DNA from: Cephalopachus bancanus
Lineage: Eukaryota; Chordata; Mammalia; Primates; Tarsiidae
Assembly: GCA_027257055.1 (NCBI GenBank)
Contig: JAPVLO010000133.1
Coordinates: 7,427,501-7,491,500 of the forward strand
Direction: 5' to 3'
Length of the DNA: 64,000 nucleotides
The translations under genes and the position numbers were made by a program. This document shows, in pieces, positions 47,731 to 58,938 of this stretch (position 1 is the first letter of the stretch; every line of letters begins with the position of its first letter). The notes beneath the pieces were generated by a model, which was not told the origin of the DNA, searched no databases, and was given only the letters and a program-made list of their open reading frames with translations.

Positions 47731-50276
47731 AAGTGATGGGGGTGCCAGTGTCTAAGGAACCCACAAAAGGCCTCACTGACAAACATATGTGCACCAAGTG
47801 CAGTGCTTCTTCCATGCATCCATCCTCTTGGTCACATGAGGTCCCTGCATCTCCCACTACCTTCCATGTGTGTTGGCTGTCTACTCTTCAGATTGAATGG
47901 CCCATTGAAAGGCTCAGCATTGTCTTGGTCCCTCTCCAAGAGTATTCATACACCTGGCACCCTTCTCTGATCTGCATTGCTTCCCTCTTAGCTGTGGCCC
48001 CTTGATATTACTGATATGAGATGCGGGTGCTTTGTCACGTGGGGTGTGTGCTAGGATGACCCATTCTCATGTCTGTCCCTACTCGGGGTGGGGAGGTGGG
48101 TGGTGGTCAGCTTCACAGGGACAGAGAACAGGCTTTGCTTTTTCTCAGCTTTCCAATGGCTTGTACATAGGAGCAGGTGGGCACACGCAGGATTGATTAA
48201 GGGTTTGTACGAGCACTTGGTGACAATGACAAACCCAGACATGGAGAACTCACTGCCACCTGCCTGGGCTGGGGGGAGCTGCAGACACTAGGGGAAGAGC
48301 TGACTGTGACAGGTGGAGGCAGGGAGACATGGAGAGAACTATCTGAGGCTCCCTTCAGAGGCTCACCCTGCCTCCCTCGCCGGCTTTATTCTGTCTTTCC
48401 CACTTGACCAAGCGCTCCCTTGGTGCTCCCAGTGCCGGCACAGCACAGGATTAGAGGAGCTTAGAAATACCTGTTGACTGAACAACTGATGCTGGAGGGA
48501 CAGGAAAGTGTACACGGGTCATGTCCAGACTATTTACTCCCCAATGATGGTCTCTGCACACAGTGTTTTGATTTCTAGTGTGTGTTTTGGTATCTTGGGA
48601 CACTCCAGCTTTTGTCAGTTTTGTTTCCCTCCTTCCATATGCCTTTCTGCTTTTAGTTACCCTTGCATGCTGCCGAGACGGAATTCACTCACAGCTGCCT
48701 CCATTTGTGCGGCATTAGTGGTGTTGTGCAGTCTCCTGTCTCCCGTAAATCTACCCCGAGTGCATGTCCGAGGGCGAGGCAGAAAGTTGCAGGAAACACC
48801 AGTCAGTCCCATCTCAGCACGAGGATTTACTTGTCAATGTCTAGTGGGGAACTGACTGACTTCGGTTCCTTCTCAGAGATTCTTTGCATGCTATTTCTTC
48901 AACACCTTTTTAACTATTCATTATTTTCTAGGTTTAAAATAAAATCATTTTGGGGACTCTCCTTCCAGGAATTGATATTAATTGAATCACTCCTCCCTTT
49001 TAAAGGAGGGGATCCCTAAACCTAAGTGGGAATTTTATTTAAAATATTCTAGATGTAAGAGATTAAAAAGGAGCTAATTAAATGTAATATTGTTTCCAAG
49101 GAAATGAAATCATAGCATATGTGACTTTCATTAGTGACTTTGCCATAGAGATAGAAGCCAAAATACTTAATAGGGAAAATTTGATGAATAATTAATTGAT
49201 CCTTAAATTGTTTGTTAATGGGTGCTGCTACATACCCATGAAATACATTTTTTGTGTTGTGTGTATTTTCTGAGTTGCTCTCTCAGGAAAAAGGCAAGAT
49301 GTTTCTAATAGTAAATCAAACCTTGTCAACCGTTGCTAAGGCAGCCGGGGTCTCATCTCTTTCTGTGTAGCCCCGATTATGTCTCTCGATTTTCTCAGAT
49401 CAAGAGAAGTGAAGAAAACCGTAATTAGTTGTCCAATTAAAACATCATTTCATGTAGGGATTTGGCTGGGGTCATCCTTGATACAATGATTATAATGGTA
49501 AAAGCCAATCTAATGCACACCTGCAGGGAAATTAGTTAAAGCACAATGAGGCAATGCCGTGATATCTTGTGGACTGATTGTGTTTTTGTCCAGAAAATCA
49601 AGGCTTCCTAATGTTTAGAATCCCAGAAATCCATCACTTAGTGGACCTAAAATTTAGTAAGGTTTGATTCATTTTTGTTTTCATTTTGCTTGCTTTTTTC
49701 TCAAGTGGATGTTGAAGTACAGTTAAATGCAATTCAGGTGTTGCCTGTTGTTTTTGTGTTTTTTTAGCTTGAGAAAAGGGACTCAAACTTCACCTGTGTC
49801 GAACGTGCATGGTCGAGTCCCGCGTGTTTATGCCGGACATGGGTTTTTCCGTCCTCCAGACTTGTGTGGACACCAGCTTCCCACTTCAGGTTGGGCTGCA
49901 GTCAACCCAGACTCTGCATGTTGGAACGTAGCTCCTGACCCCCTTACCAATTCCCTCCCAGCCTTTGTCCCTGTGGCTCACAACACCTGCACCCTTTCAG
50001 TGGCCCAGGCCAGGGCCTTGGGGGTCCGCTCCTGATGCCTCCCTTTCCCGACCCTCGACTGGTGGGTTTCAGAGCACACGCAGCGTCTGAACACCTCTTG
50101 CTCCCTTGTCCTGCTGCTCAGGCGCGAGCCTCTGCCAGTTCTTGTCTGGATTCATGGCTGGGATCTCTGAGTCTCTGGTGGTCCCTGCTTCAGACTCTGC
50201 CCTCCTGCAGTCTATTCTAAACACGACAACCAGACAGATCCTTAAAAATAAAAACACGTCATGCCATGCCATAGCT
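47731..50276. other. No recognised feature
   Basis: About 2.5 kb of unique-looking sequence. 48950-49700 is AT-rich. No domain or RNA gene recognised. Confidence 0.5.
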
Positions 50277-50395
50277 TCAAGCCTCAGATATCACGCCATT
50301 TCAACTGAAGTCGAAGCCACTGCCCTCAACAGCTAATCAAGCCTCAGATATCACGCCATTTCAACTGAAGTCGAAGCCACTGCCCTCAACAGCTA
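50277..50395. repeat. Exact tandem duplication, 60-bp unit x2
   Basis: 59 bases starting TCAAGCCTCAGATATCACG at 50277 recur identically at 50337-50395; only the base between the copies differs. The unit shows no similarity to neighbouring repeats. Perfect identity indicates a very recent event or an assembly artefact. Confidence 0.97.
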
Positions 50396-50799
50396 CAGAA
50401 GCTCTCAGTGACCTGGCCCCTCTACGCTGCAGGCCGCCCTTGTCTCTACTGCTATCTCCCTGGCTCTCACAACTCCAGCCGTGTGGGCCTCCTTGCTGTA
50501 CTGGAGGATGACACTGCCTGGGGGATTCTGTCCTAGATACCCCGTGGCTCACACCCTTTCTCCTTCTGGTCTTTCTTCAAATGTCACCATCTTCACAAGG
50601 GCTTCCCTGAAGCCCCCTGAACATTGCTCTGTGCCCCTGGGGTGAAAACAGCATTCACATTCACATCCACAGGTCCTGTTTGTGTTCTGGACCATTTGTT
50701 TATCCTCTCTAGGGCTCAGTTTTCCCACTATAAATTTAGGAATATAGGCAAAATGTGCCATAAACCCTATGGGCTTTACAATTTTAAAAATTCTTGCCA
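50396..50799. other. No recognised feature
   Basis: Unique sequence up to the L1 fragment. Confidence 0.5.
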
Positions 50800-51445
50800 G
50801 CATCAATAACTCAAAAAACAACAGATGCTGGAGAGGCTGCAGGGAAAAGAGAAGACTTCTACGCTGTTGTTGGGAGTGCATACTAATACAATCTCTGTGA
50901 GAAAAAGTTTGGTGATTCCAGAAGATCTGAAAATTGACCTTCCCTACTATTCCACAATCCCCCTACTGGGATTATACCTGGAGGAACTCAAATCGGTCTA
51001 TGGAAAAGATACCTGCGACATATGTTTATTGCAGCATTGTTCACAATAGCAAAAACATGGAACAAACTGTGCTGCCCATCAAAAAGGAACTGGATAAAAA
51101 AATGTGGTACATATACATGATGGAATATTATGCAGCCATAAAGAAGGACAAAATCATGAACTTCACAGAAACCTGGATAGACTGAGAGCCTATAATACTG
51201 AGCAATAGTACTGCATTGTTTCTGTTAACAATACAGAAACAAAGAACTGAGTATCACATATTCTCACTCATAAGCAGACCTTGAATAATTATCATGTGCT
51301 ACAAGAAAAGAACTGTTAGTAGTGGGATGCTGCTGGGGGAAGTGTGATACATCTCATTAACAAGGGTACCTGCATAATGACCATTCATAGACCTAACCCT
51401 GAATTGTACCCCACATCTTTAAAATAAAATAAAAAAAAATTTCTG
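50800..51445 (+). mobile_element. L1 3' end with ORF2 C-terminus
   Basis: CAACAGATGCTGGAGAGGC marks the ORF2 3' part. The translated stretch near 51120-51185 gives EYYAAIKKDKIMNFTETWID, the typical L1 ORF2 C-terminal phrase. 3'UTR text TTCTCACTCATAAGCAG follows, then CACATCTTTAAAATAAAAT and a short A-tail. The frame is broken upstream and the rest of L1 is missing, so it is a dead 5'-truncated copy. Confidence 0.93.
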
Positions 51446-51446
51446 A

Positions 51447-51560
51447 CTAGGCATCGTGGCTCACACCTGTAATTCCAGTACTTTGTGAGAGGCTGAGGTA
51501 GGAGACCAGGAGTTAGAGACCAGCCTAGGCAACATAGTGAGGCCCTGTCTCAAAAAAAAA
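51447..51560 (+). mobile_element. Free left Alu monomer (FLAM-like)
   Basis: CTAGGCATCGTGGCTCACACC through GCCTAGGCAACATAGTGAGG and CCTGTCTC plus A10: one Alu arm only, directly abutting the L1 tail. Confidence 0.88.
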
Positions 51561-51801
51561 ATTATATGAGATCTATTTGATTCTGCTAAATTGAGTAGCT
51601 GGACTTGACCTTGAAAGTCTATTATCAGTGAGGGGGACACGGGCCCATTTCCCCACAGCTCAGCTCCTAGGTGAAGCATTAATACCTGTCCTGGGATGCG
51701 GCTAAGACAGATGTTATGTTTCTGAAATGAGTCTAGTTTAAAAGTGTATTTGCTTTTGCCGGTTCCAGCTTGCTTTGACTAACTGAATGGCTAGACCTTA
51801 G

Positions 51802-52106
<305 letters not shown>

Positions 52107-53175
52107 GGGCCTCAGTTTCTTCATCCATAAAAGAGGACCTTGTGCCAAATGATCTCCAAGTTCTCTTCTAGATCTAGAATTCTCTCTCCACAGGAGGCAA
52201 AGCAGACACTTTCCCTCACAGTCACTCTTCATCTGGTCTTATAAAATGTTCGTTTACAAGTTGATGATGAGGGACACCCCCTGGCTTTGTGGGGGTCACC
52301 CCTCCTGCCAGGCAATGTGAACATTTCTCATAGCTCTGTTCAGATGCTTCTGTCCCACAGAGACCTCTGTTTCAGATGAGGGCGACACTAAGACACAGAC
52401 CTGCACACTTGTTTTTAGCACTAGAGAATTGGGCAAAAAGACCAAGTGGGTGCTGAGACAGCAGCCGTCTTGGTCCCAAGGTCTGAGCACTTTTTAGAAT
52501 TGAAAGTTTTGTTGCGCCTGACTGTTTTGGTCAGAAGATCATAGGTATCTGAATATTTTAACGTGCCTACTCCAAGCGTTTTGGGGAGAAGGCTCTTTTC
52601 CAGACGACTGTGCTCAGTACTTTCAATTCTGAAAAAGATCAGTTATCTGCTTTTCTTCACAGATGATTCTAATGACCAACAGCCAAGTTGTTACCCAGTT
52701 AACGAATCGTTTTTCTTTGTGAACACTACTTAAACGTAATTATTAAGCTAGCACCTTAATCAATTCTTGAAGACTGTTTCTGTACAATACTGAAGCTAAT
52801 GGTATTCTGTAAGAGCACCTTCCAGGTGCATAACCACATATAGCTTCTGGGGTGATTATGTGACCAACCAGAAGCATTGTGCAAAGAAGATGTCCTCTGA
52901 TTTTATTCCTCATAGAACTAATGTGGCAGCTGAGAGGTACGAAGGCAACTTTGGGTGTAATCTTGGTACTTCGAGGCATGGTGTTTTGAAGTTTTTGTTT
53001 CTGTGGTTTTCAAATGTTTCTGAGGTGTGATCCAACAAATTTGCACATAAGCAAATAAGACGGAGATGGCCGTTCTCGACAGGGCACTGCCTAGGCACCT
53101 AGAAAACTAAAGCAAAGATTCTCCAAAAGTAAACCTCTCAATGTCTGATTTCCTTTTGAGTCATGTGACTAATGT
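52107..53175. other. No recognised feature
   Basis: Starts with a weak MIR-like phrase (GCCTCAGTTTCTTCATCC at 52112). Otherwise unique. Confidence 0.45.
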
Positions 53176-53201
53176 CATTCATTCATTCATTCATTCATTC
53201 A
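53176..53201. repeat. (ATTC)n microsatellite
   Basis: Six ATTC units, followed by a short L2/MIR-like stretch (CAGTATTGTTCTAA). Confidence 0.9.
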
Positions 53202-53980
53202 CCAGTCAGTATTGTTCTAAATTAGGCCTTATGGAGACTCTGATGGATGCGATTGTCTTAGTACTGGAAATCAATCAGGAATAACACACTAAAATGCCCA
53301 AGGATAAACCAAAGGATCTTTAGTAACGTTGGTACTTATTCCAGTTCTTTTTCCATTCTGCAGAGAGGCTATTTCTGTGGTGCTGTGGACCTAATTGAAA
53401 CCATATGTCACTACGCTTGATGTTTCCAGACAGGCAAACCAGCCTCAGCTGCACTCTGAAAACTCGACACTCATCATGTTTTTCTCCTTATTACTGGGGA
53501 GGTCTTTAAAAAGGCAAGAAGCTCATTAGTAGTTGCAGACTCTGAGAACCACTTTCAGCTATAAACCCTGGGATTTTGTATGCTGTATCTTTCAGTCAGA
53601 ATTTAGTTTTATTCCTTTTGAACATTTTTTTCTCCTTATAGAATTTATTTTTCTGCAATACATGCAAACACAGCCTTGAAACCACAGTTTCTTCTTATCT
53701 CTGGCCAGCCATGTCATAGTCCAGACCCCTTCCTCCATCTCAGGATAGGGTCCCCCTAGAACTTGAAGTGTTTGGTCTTGGTTGGCCACGGTGGTTGCCC
53801 TGTCTTGGGTGTTCACATTCACAGGGCTGGACACTGCCTCTCTGCACCATGTCTACTGGCTCTTACTGCAAAGGGCAGACCTTCTGGAATAGTGGTGACA
53901 GCCCATGTAAAAGGATTGACTTACTTCCATCTTAACTGCACTAAGGCAAGTTGATAGGGAAGAAATGGCCCAATCTTGTA
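53202..53980. other. No recognised feature
   Basis: Unique-looking DNA up to the inverted Alu pair; no gene supported. Confidence 0.5.
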
Positions 53981-54005
53981 ACGTCCCCAGTCATTTTTTT
54001 TTTTT

Positions 54006-54278
54006 GAGTTGGAGTCTCACTCTGTCGCCCAGACTGGAGTGCAGTGGCCGCTCCCGGCCACCGCAGCCTCGCCTGCTGGGCTCCGGCGATCCTTCCGCCT
54101 CAGCCTTCCGAGTAGCCGGAATTACAGGCATGTGCTACCACGCCCGGCTGATTTTTCGATTTATTGTAGAGATGAGGTCTCGCTGCCCAGGCGGGTCTCG
54201 AACCCGCGGGCTCAGGCAATCCACTCACCTCAGCCTCCCAAAGGCGCGGGATTACAGGCTGAGCCACCGAGCCCGGCT
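54006..54278 (-). mobile_element. Young Alu, antisense arm of an inverted identical pair
   Basis: 273-bp body preceded by T12 (53994-54005). By eye it is identical, base for base, to the reverse complement of the copy at 54308-54580, including private variants: AATCGAAAAATC in the linker, a missing T in CAGCAGGCGAGG, and CCGGCTACTCGG. It belongs to the 5-bp-deletion subfamily (CTGGGCAGCGAGACC). Its immediate flanks are not direct repeats: TCCCCAGTCA on the left and GGGAAGC on the right. Confidence 0.97.
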
Positions 54279-54307
54279 GGGAAGCTTTTTTAAAAAATGA
54301 CTGGGGA
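54279..54307. repeat. 29-bp spacer between inverted Alus, apparently inverted
   Basis: Reads GGGAAGC, six T, six A, TGACTGGGGA. Its reverse complement would begin TCCCCAGTCATTTTTT (identical to the outer left flank, 53984-53999) and end AAAAAAGCTTCCC (identical to the outer right flank up to 54600). In the present orientation neither Alu has a TSD. Confidence 0.95.
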
Positions 54308-54593
54308 AGCCGGGCTCGGTGGCTCAGCCTGTAATCCCGCGCCTTTGGGAGGCTGAGGTGAGTGGATTGCCTGAGCCCGCGGGTTCGAGACCCGCCTGGG
54401 CAGCGAGACCTCATCTCTACAATAAATCGAAAAATCAGCCGGGCGTGGTAGCACATGCCTGTAATTCCGGCTACTCGGAAGGCTGAGGCGGAAGGATCGC
54501 CGGAGCCCAGCAGGCGAGGCTGCGGTGGCCGGGAGCGGCCACTGCACTCCAGTCTGGGCGACAGAGTGAGACTCCAACTCAAAAAAAAAAAAA
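54308..54593 (+). mobile_element. Young Alu, sense arm of the inverted identical pair
   Basis: 273-bp body plus A13 tail, followed by GCTTCCC at 54594-54600. The same private variants as its inverted partner show that the two did not simply come from the general pool of this subfamily. They were homogenised, or one derives from the other. Confidence 0.97.
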
Positions 54594-54600
54594 GCTTCCC

Positions 54601-55724
54601 AAGCACAAGTGGTGGGAATGAAGGCTAACAGGGAAATTGGAAATTCACTTCCTCAGAAGGAAGAAGGGGGAAGGGAAGAAGTAAGCAAGAGAACAAAGGG
54701 AAATAAAGAGAAAAAGGAAGAAGCAGAGAGAAAGAGAAGGTGACAGGGCTGCTGGTAGCACTCATCTCTGAAGCCAGCAAGGATGGCACATCACTCAGCC
54801 TCTGCACAGTGAGGGAAGGCTGTCCAAATGGCGGAGACTGGGTTCCCAGAGGGAGGAGGCCCCGTTAGCGTCATTCTTTTGGAACCACAGTATTGCAGGC
54901 TGTGCCAGCCTGCTGCTTTTTTCCTCATCTGCCAAAGGAAAAGGGGTGGACTGCCTTTAATTACTCACCTTTAAAATATCCTCTTATTACTTGTGATGGC
55001 AAAAGAAAAACTTATGCTCACAGATTATTTCAATTCTGATTTTAGTTTTTTCCTTCAGCCTTTCCTGACTAAACCTTTTACCTGAATGGAACCCCAAAGC
55101 TAACAGTTGTGCAGCAACTGGGCCACAGACAGAAAGCAAAAGAAGTCAGGTCCTGGGTGGCGCCCACCCTGGTAAATCACAGAGAGAAGTACCTGGAAGT
55201 GTGGTACCTACTTCCGGGTGCCGCTTCCTGGCTTTATCAGAGGGTGATGTCTCACATAACTTGTATTTTATTAGTCACAAGGAAGCAAAGTGGCATTTAT
55301 TCCTCTATTATGTGTTCAACCCTCTCAGAGTATTTTGCATGCGATCAATGAAGAACTCTGCAGTCGGATCTACATGCTGTGCTGAGGAGTTAGGAGTAGC
55401 TGAGAACTGTTGATGCTGAGAATGCCGACAAATCGGTTGAAATTTTGGCTTAGTCTCTCTCGTGATTCATGTTTAATGGGTTATTGTTTTTACCTGTATG
55501 TCTCAGGACTTTGGCATGCGGAATTTGCCTTGTGAACTTGAGTCAGCGCAACAACAGCACATATTTTTCTGCAGAATAGCCACATGGAAGCGGGGGGACC
55601 GTATGCAGCTCTGTCACCAAACTATGGGGACAGAGGATGTCTTGGCATGTCTTTTTTAGTAGTGAAACAGAATATTGACTCTTAGGGTTCAAGGTCTACT
55701 ATTTGAATATGAGACCAGTGTTTA
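54601..55724. other. No recognised feature; purine-rich stretch at 54655-54745
   Basis: GAAG/GGAA-rich patch followed by unique sequence. No gene supported. Confidence 0.5.
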
Positions 55725-55785
55725 CCATTGTCCTGACATGTAGTAGGCGCCTGGTGTTTGTTGAGTGAATGAATTCCAGTTGGCA
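55725..55785 (+). repeat. L2/MIR-type 3' tail
   Basis: CTGACATGTAGTAGGCGCC, then GTTTGTTGAGTGAATGAATT: typical L2 ending. Confidence 0.65.
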
Positions 55786-57589
55786 TGATAGAGAATATAA
55801 AATCAAATGAATGTATGAAACATAGTTTTCCTGCTAGTTCTCAGGGGTCTATCTTGACAAACAGCAAAGAAACTGAGGTGGTGCCTTATTTCTAGAAATT
55901 CTAATGGGCGTGTGACTAAGATGCTCATTATGTGGCTACACATGGGGCAAGTGGGCTCCTGCTCCACATGACTAGCTCAGTGGATACTTTTTTTTTTTTT
56001 TTTTGGTTACCTGCATATGACCAGAGAAATAGAGAATCTGGTCAACATTCAGGTTTTGAAATGATTTGTTTTTTTTGATTTTAAGCAAATATGACAAGGG
56101 ATGGTATATTTAATGATATAAACAAAAAACAGTCAGTCAAACATATCTTGAAATGAGTATATTCTGGGAATTTTATTAAGGCCATAATGGAAAGCTAGTG
56201 CTGTATTTTCAGGAGACTAAAGAAATCAGTGTTGATAAAATGCTGTGTAATAAGTCATTTAGGCCTTTTCTCTGCCTTGGCAGGGAAGTATTTGACCTGA
56301 CTATCCTTTTCTGTAAGGACAATTCAGGGTCAAATGACTCAAGGTACTTCCTACTGTGGAAGTGAGGGGGCCTGATAAAATTAATGTCAATACATTCTTC
56401 TTCCTGTGTGGTAAATTTCCGATGCTAGATTACATTATGGGAGCCAAGACTTCATGTATCTCTGTTGATCGATTCTAGAGGTACATGATGGCCCAGGAGT
56501 TGACCCCAACTGGAGCGAGTGGCCTGAAATGTAGACTGTCGTGGAGGGGGCGGGCAGTCCCTTGGGTTGAAACAAGGCTTGAGTTCGGGAGTGACTCATG
56601 TGTGACAGTGAGCACTGGAAATCATCACTTCTGGGGGAAGGATTCAAATGAGGAAGGTACAGAGAGGTGAGCTTTCTGGGCCTCCCATTTGGATCCATCC
56701 AGGAATGGAACAGACAGGGGAGGGGAGCGCAGCAGACAAGCACTCTTCCAAAGTCCAGCGATCAGAGGACTTCACAGGAAGCCCAAGAGGGGTCCAGCCA
56801 CTTGGATCCAAATATGAAGGAAAACACAGGCAGGGCTAGAGTGATTGGGGTCAGGACAGGTGGACAGGGCTCAGTGAGACAAGAAAGGGATCCAGCCCCA
56901 AGGCACTGGAGTCACAAGAATCCCTCAGTTTTGAGCTAGAGAACCACACAGAGGGAGGGACACGTATCCCCTGCTTAAAATAGGGACTGGTCTCAGTTAT
57001 GAGATAGACCTGAAGCTCTGAGGTGAGAGTTTTATGGCACATCTGCCAGCCAGGCTGACCTAGGACTGGGAAGAAAGAGCCAGGCAGGGCACGATATCAT
57101 CATCAATTACATCATTGATCATTATACAATCTCCAGTCAAATATATGGACTTTCCAGTGGAAATTCTGTGACACAATTTTAAGTATATTGCATTTGCAAA
57201 TCTTTACCAACATATTATTAGCCTTTTAGCCATCAAAATACATGACTTTCTTGTACTTGTTGTAAGAAATAGCCTGTGTCTCTTTTCAATCTCATTCATG
57301 AGTTCCAATACTGCAAATATTAATACAGTGAATATATTGGCCTTCAAATCCATTCTTCTGAGTTAATTTATTCATTCATTCACCAAATATTTAATGATGA
57401 TTGATTGTGTAGGAGGACCCCACCCCGGAATTTTCCTTGGAGGACAGGCCCTTGTAGTACAGGTGTCTCCCACTAGGTAAGTGTTCTAGGAACCCATCTG
57501 CATCTGTATACGAGCTAGCATTGTTGTGAGAGGTTACATTAGGCTTCAGTGAAGTTTTTTTTGGAGATTCTTTCCATGTGTTTGCCCAT
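55786..57589. other. No recognised feature
   Basis: Unique-looking; T17 run at 55988-56004 and a short L2/MIR-like phrase near 57365-57395 (TTATTCATTCATTCACC). Confidence 0.45.
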
Positions 57590-57905
57590 TTCCTGATGGG
57601 TGATTTACCAGCAAACCTGCCCACACTGCTCTGAGTATTCAGCAATTTTTGACCAAAAGCAGCATGACCCCCATGTCCCATACTCCCTATTCACCCAATC
57701 TCACCCTCAGTGACTTTTCTTTTTATTTCCCTGATGGAAAAAATTCTCAAAGGGAAATGTTTTGCCAGTGTGGAAGAAGTGAAACAAAAAGTGACAGAAG
57801 CACTAAAAGTCATCAAAATTGAGGAGTTCAAGTCTTGAGCAGTGGAAGGACATCTGGATGGTATCACATGGAGGGTACTTTGAAGGTTGCCGAGGTTTTG
57901 GTGTA
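57590..57905 (+). pseudogene. Decayed mariner-type transposase C-terminus
   Basis: The frame at 57733-57837 reads EKILKGKCFASVEEVKQK then VTEALKVIKIEEFKS. After a one-base frame change, LEQWKDIWMVSHGGYFEG follows (about 57835-57890). This order, a basic LKG(R/K)xF, an EEVKxK helix, EQWK and GGYFEG, is the C-terminal end of mariner-family DNA transposases as I remember them. Upstream (57610-57725) a Pro/Ser-rich stretch corresponds to the region after the usual catalytic block, with stops. No complete catalytic triad or terminal inverted repeats are seen. It is an inactive fossil of a cut-and-paste transposon. Confidence 0.72.
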
Positions 57906-58496
57906 AGAGTAAATACACCATATTTTATAAATAAATGCTGGGTTTCTTTGGTCCCCCCAAACTCAAATCAAATGCCAGATTTGATGGTAGAGTCAGGATG
58001 CAGTGCTAACCAGCTGTGGGTGGGTTTACTCTTTTGTTCACACATCACTTCTTCTCTCTTCTAGTAACAGCTTCTTTCATTTGAGGAAACTGTTCCTCCT
58101 CACTTCTGGTTCTGGCAGGGATGCCCACCATGTAGCCCCACTAGCCTAGACCATGAGGCTAGGAATACACCCCAGCATTTATGAACCATCATGGCTCCTT
58201 TCCTTGGCTGCAGCGATGGGTCCAAGGATGGCTCCTGCTCCAGAGTCCTGGTCCAAGTCCTGGTCCGAGCCCCCAAGTCCTGGTCCAAGTGCTCTACCCT
58301 CAGACTTTATGCTTGTGTGCCAGGAGTGAGGGGCTCTTTTTCCTCTGTGATTATTAAATTGAGACAATATATCTGGAGCTGTGTGTAGTCAAAGCACTCT
58401 CACCCTGGGATCTCTCCGAACATTGGCAGGAAGTCATCTACTGTGAGGTGGAAGATGACTCACGTGTCACATGAGGAAACCATGGGCCACCAAGCT
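57906..58496. other. No recognised feature; short GGTCC/CAAGTCCTGG repeat
   Basis: At 58241-58290 phrases like GTCCTGGTCCAAGTCCTGGTCC form a small imperfect tandem. Otherwise unique sequence. Confidence 0.5.
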
Positions 58497-58938
58497 TGGA
58501 GAAGAAGAGGAGAGAGAGAGACAGAGACAGGGAGACTGCAAAGAAGGCAGACATGGAAGGAGCTGAGCATCTAGAGAGCAAAACATGAGAGAAGGAGGAG
58601 AAGGAGATAGACATGGAGAACAAGACAGAGAAGGAGAAAGAGGAAAAGGAGACTGAATGAGAAGGAGAAGAAAGTGGAGGAGAAGAAGGAGGAGATAGAG
58701 GAGAAGGGAAAGGGGATGGAGGAGAGAGAGAAGGAGAAGAAGGAGAGAAAGATGGAAAAGGAGATGGAGAAGGAGAAGAAGGAGGAAGAAATGGAGAAGG
58801 AGACAGAGATGGAGATGGGGACAGAGAAGGCAAAAGAGAAGGTGACAGAGAAGAAGACAGAATGAGAAGGAGGAGGAGGAGCTGGAGAAGGAGGAAGAGA
58901 TGGAGAAGGAGACAGAGATGGAGATTGAGAGGGAGAGG
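58497..58938. repeat. Polypurine (GAGAAG)n-like tract, about 440 bp
   Basis: The + strand is mostly purine, dominated by GGAGAAG, GGAGGAG and GAGACAGAGA blocks with sparse T and C. The minus-strand frames of 180 and 159 codons (Ser/Leu/Phe/Pro) and plus-strand Glu/Lys frames are artefacts of composition. Confidence 0.95.

Noticed and set aside
53984..54600. Inverted Alu pair as a simple sequencing fold-back palindrome
   Set aside because: In a fold-back artefact the outer flanks would mirror each other. Here the left outer flank matches the right part of the spacer and vice versa, which a simple fold-back does not produce. Not fully excluded without reads.
54100..54606. 168-codon minus-strand frame with Alu-derived peptide
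   Set aside because: It is read through the inverted Alu pair. Similar Alu-derived peptides recur at 5514, 47122 and 59949, and reflect SINE sequence, not a gene.
57391..57681. 96-codon minus-strand frame as a host gene
   Set aside because: It overlaps the upstream part of the mariner-like fossil on the opposite strand, and I recognise no host domain.
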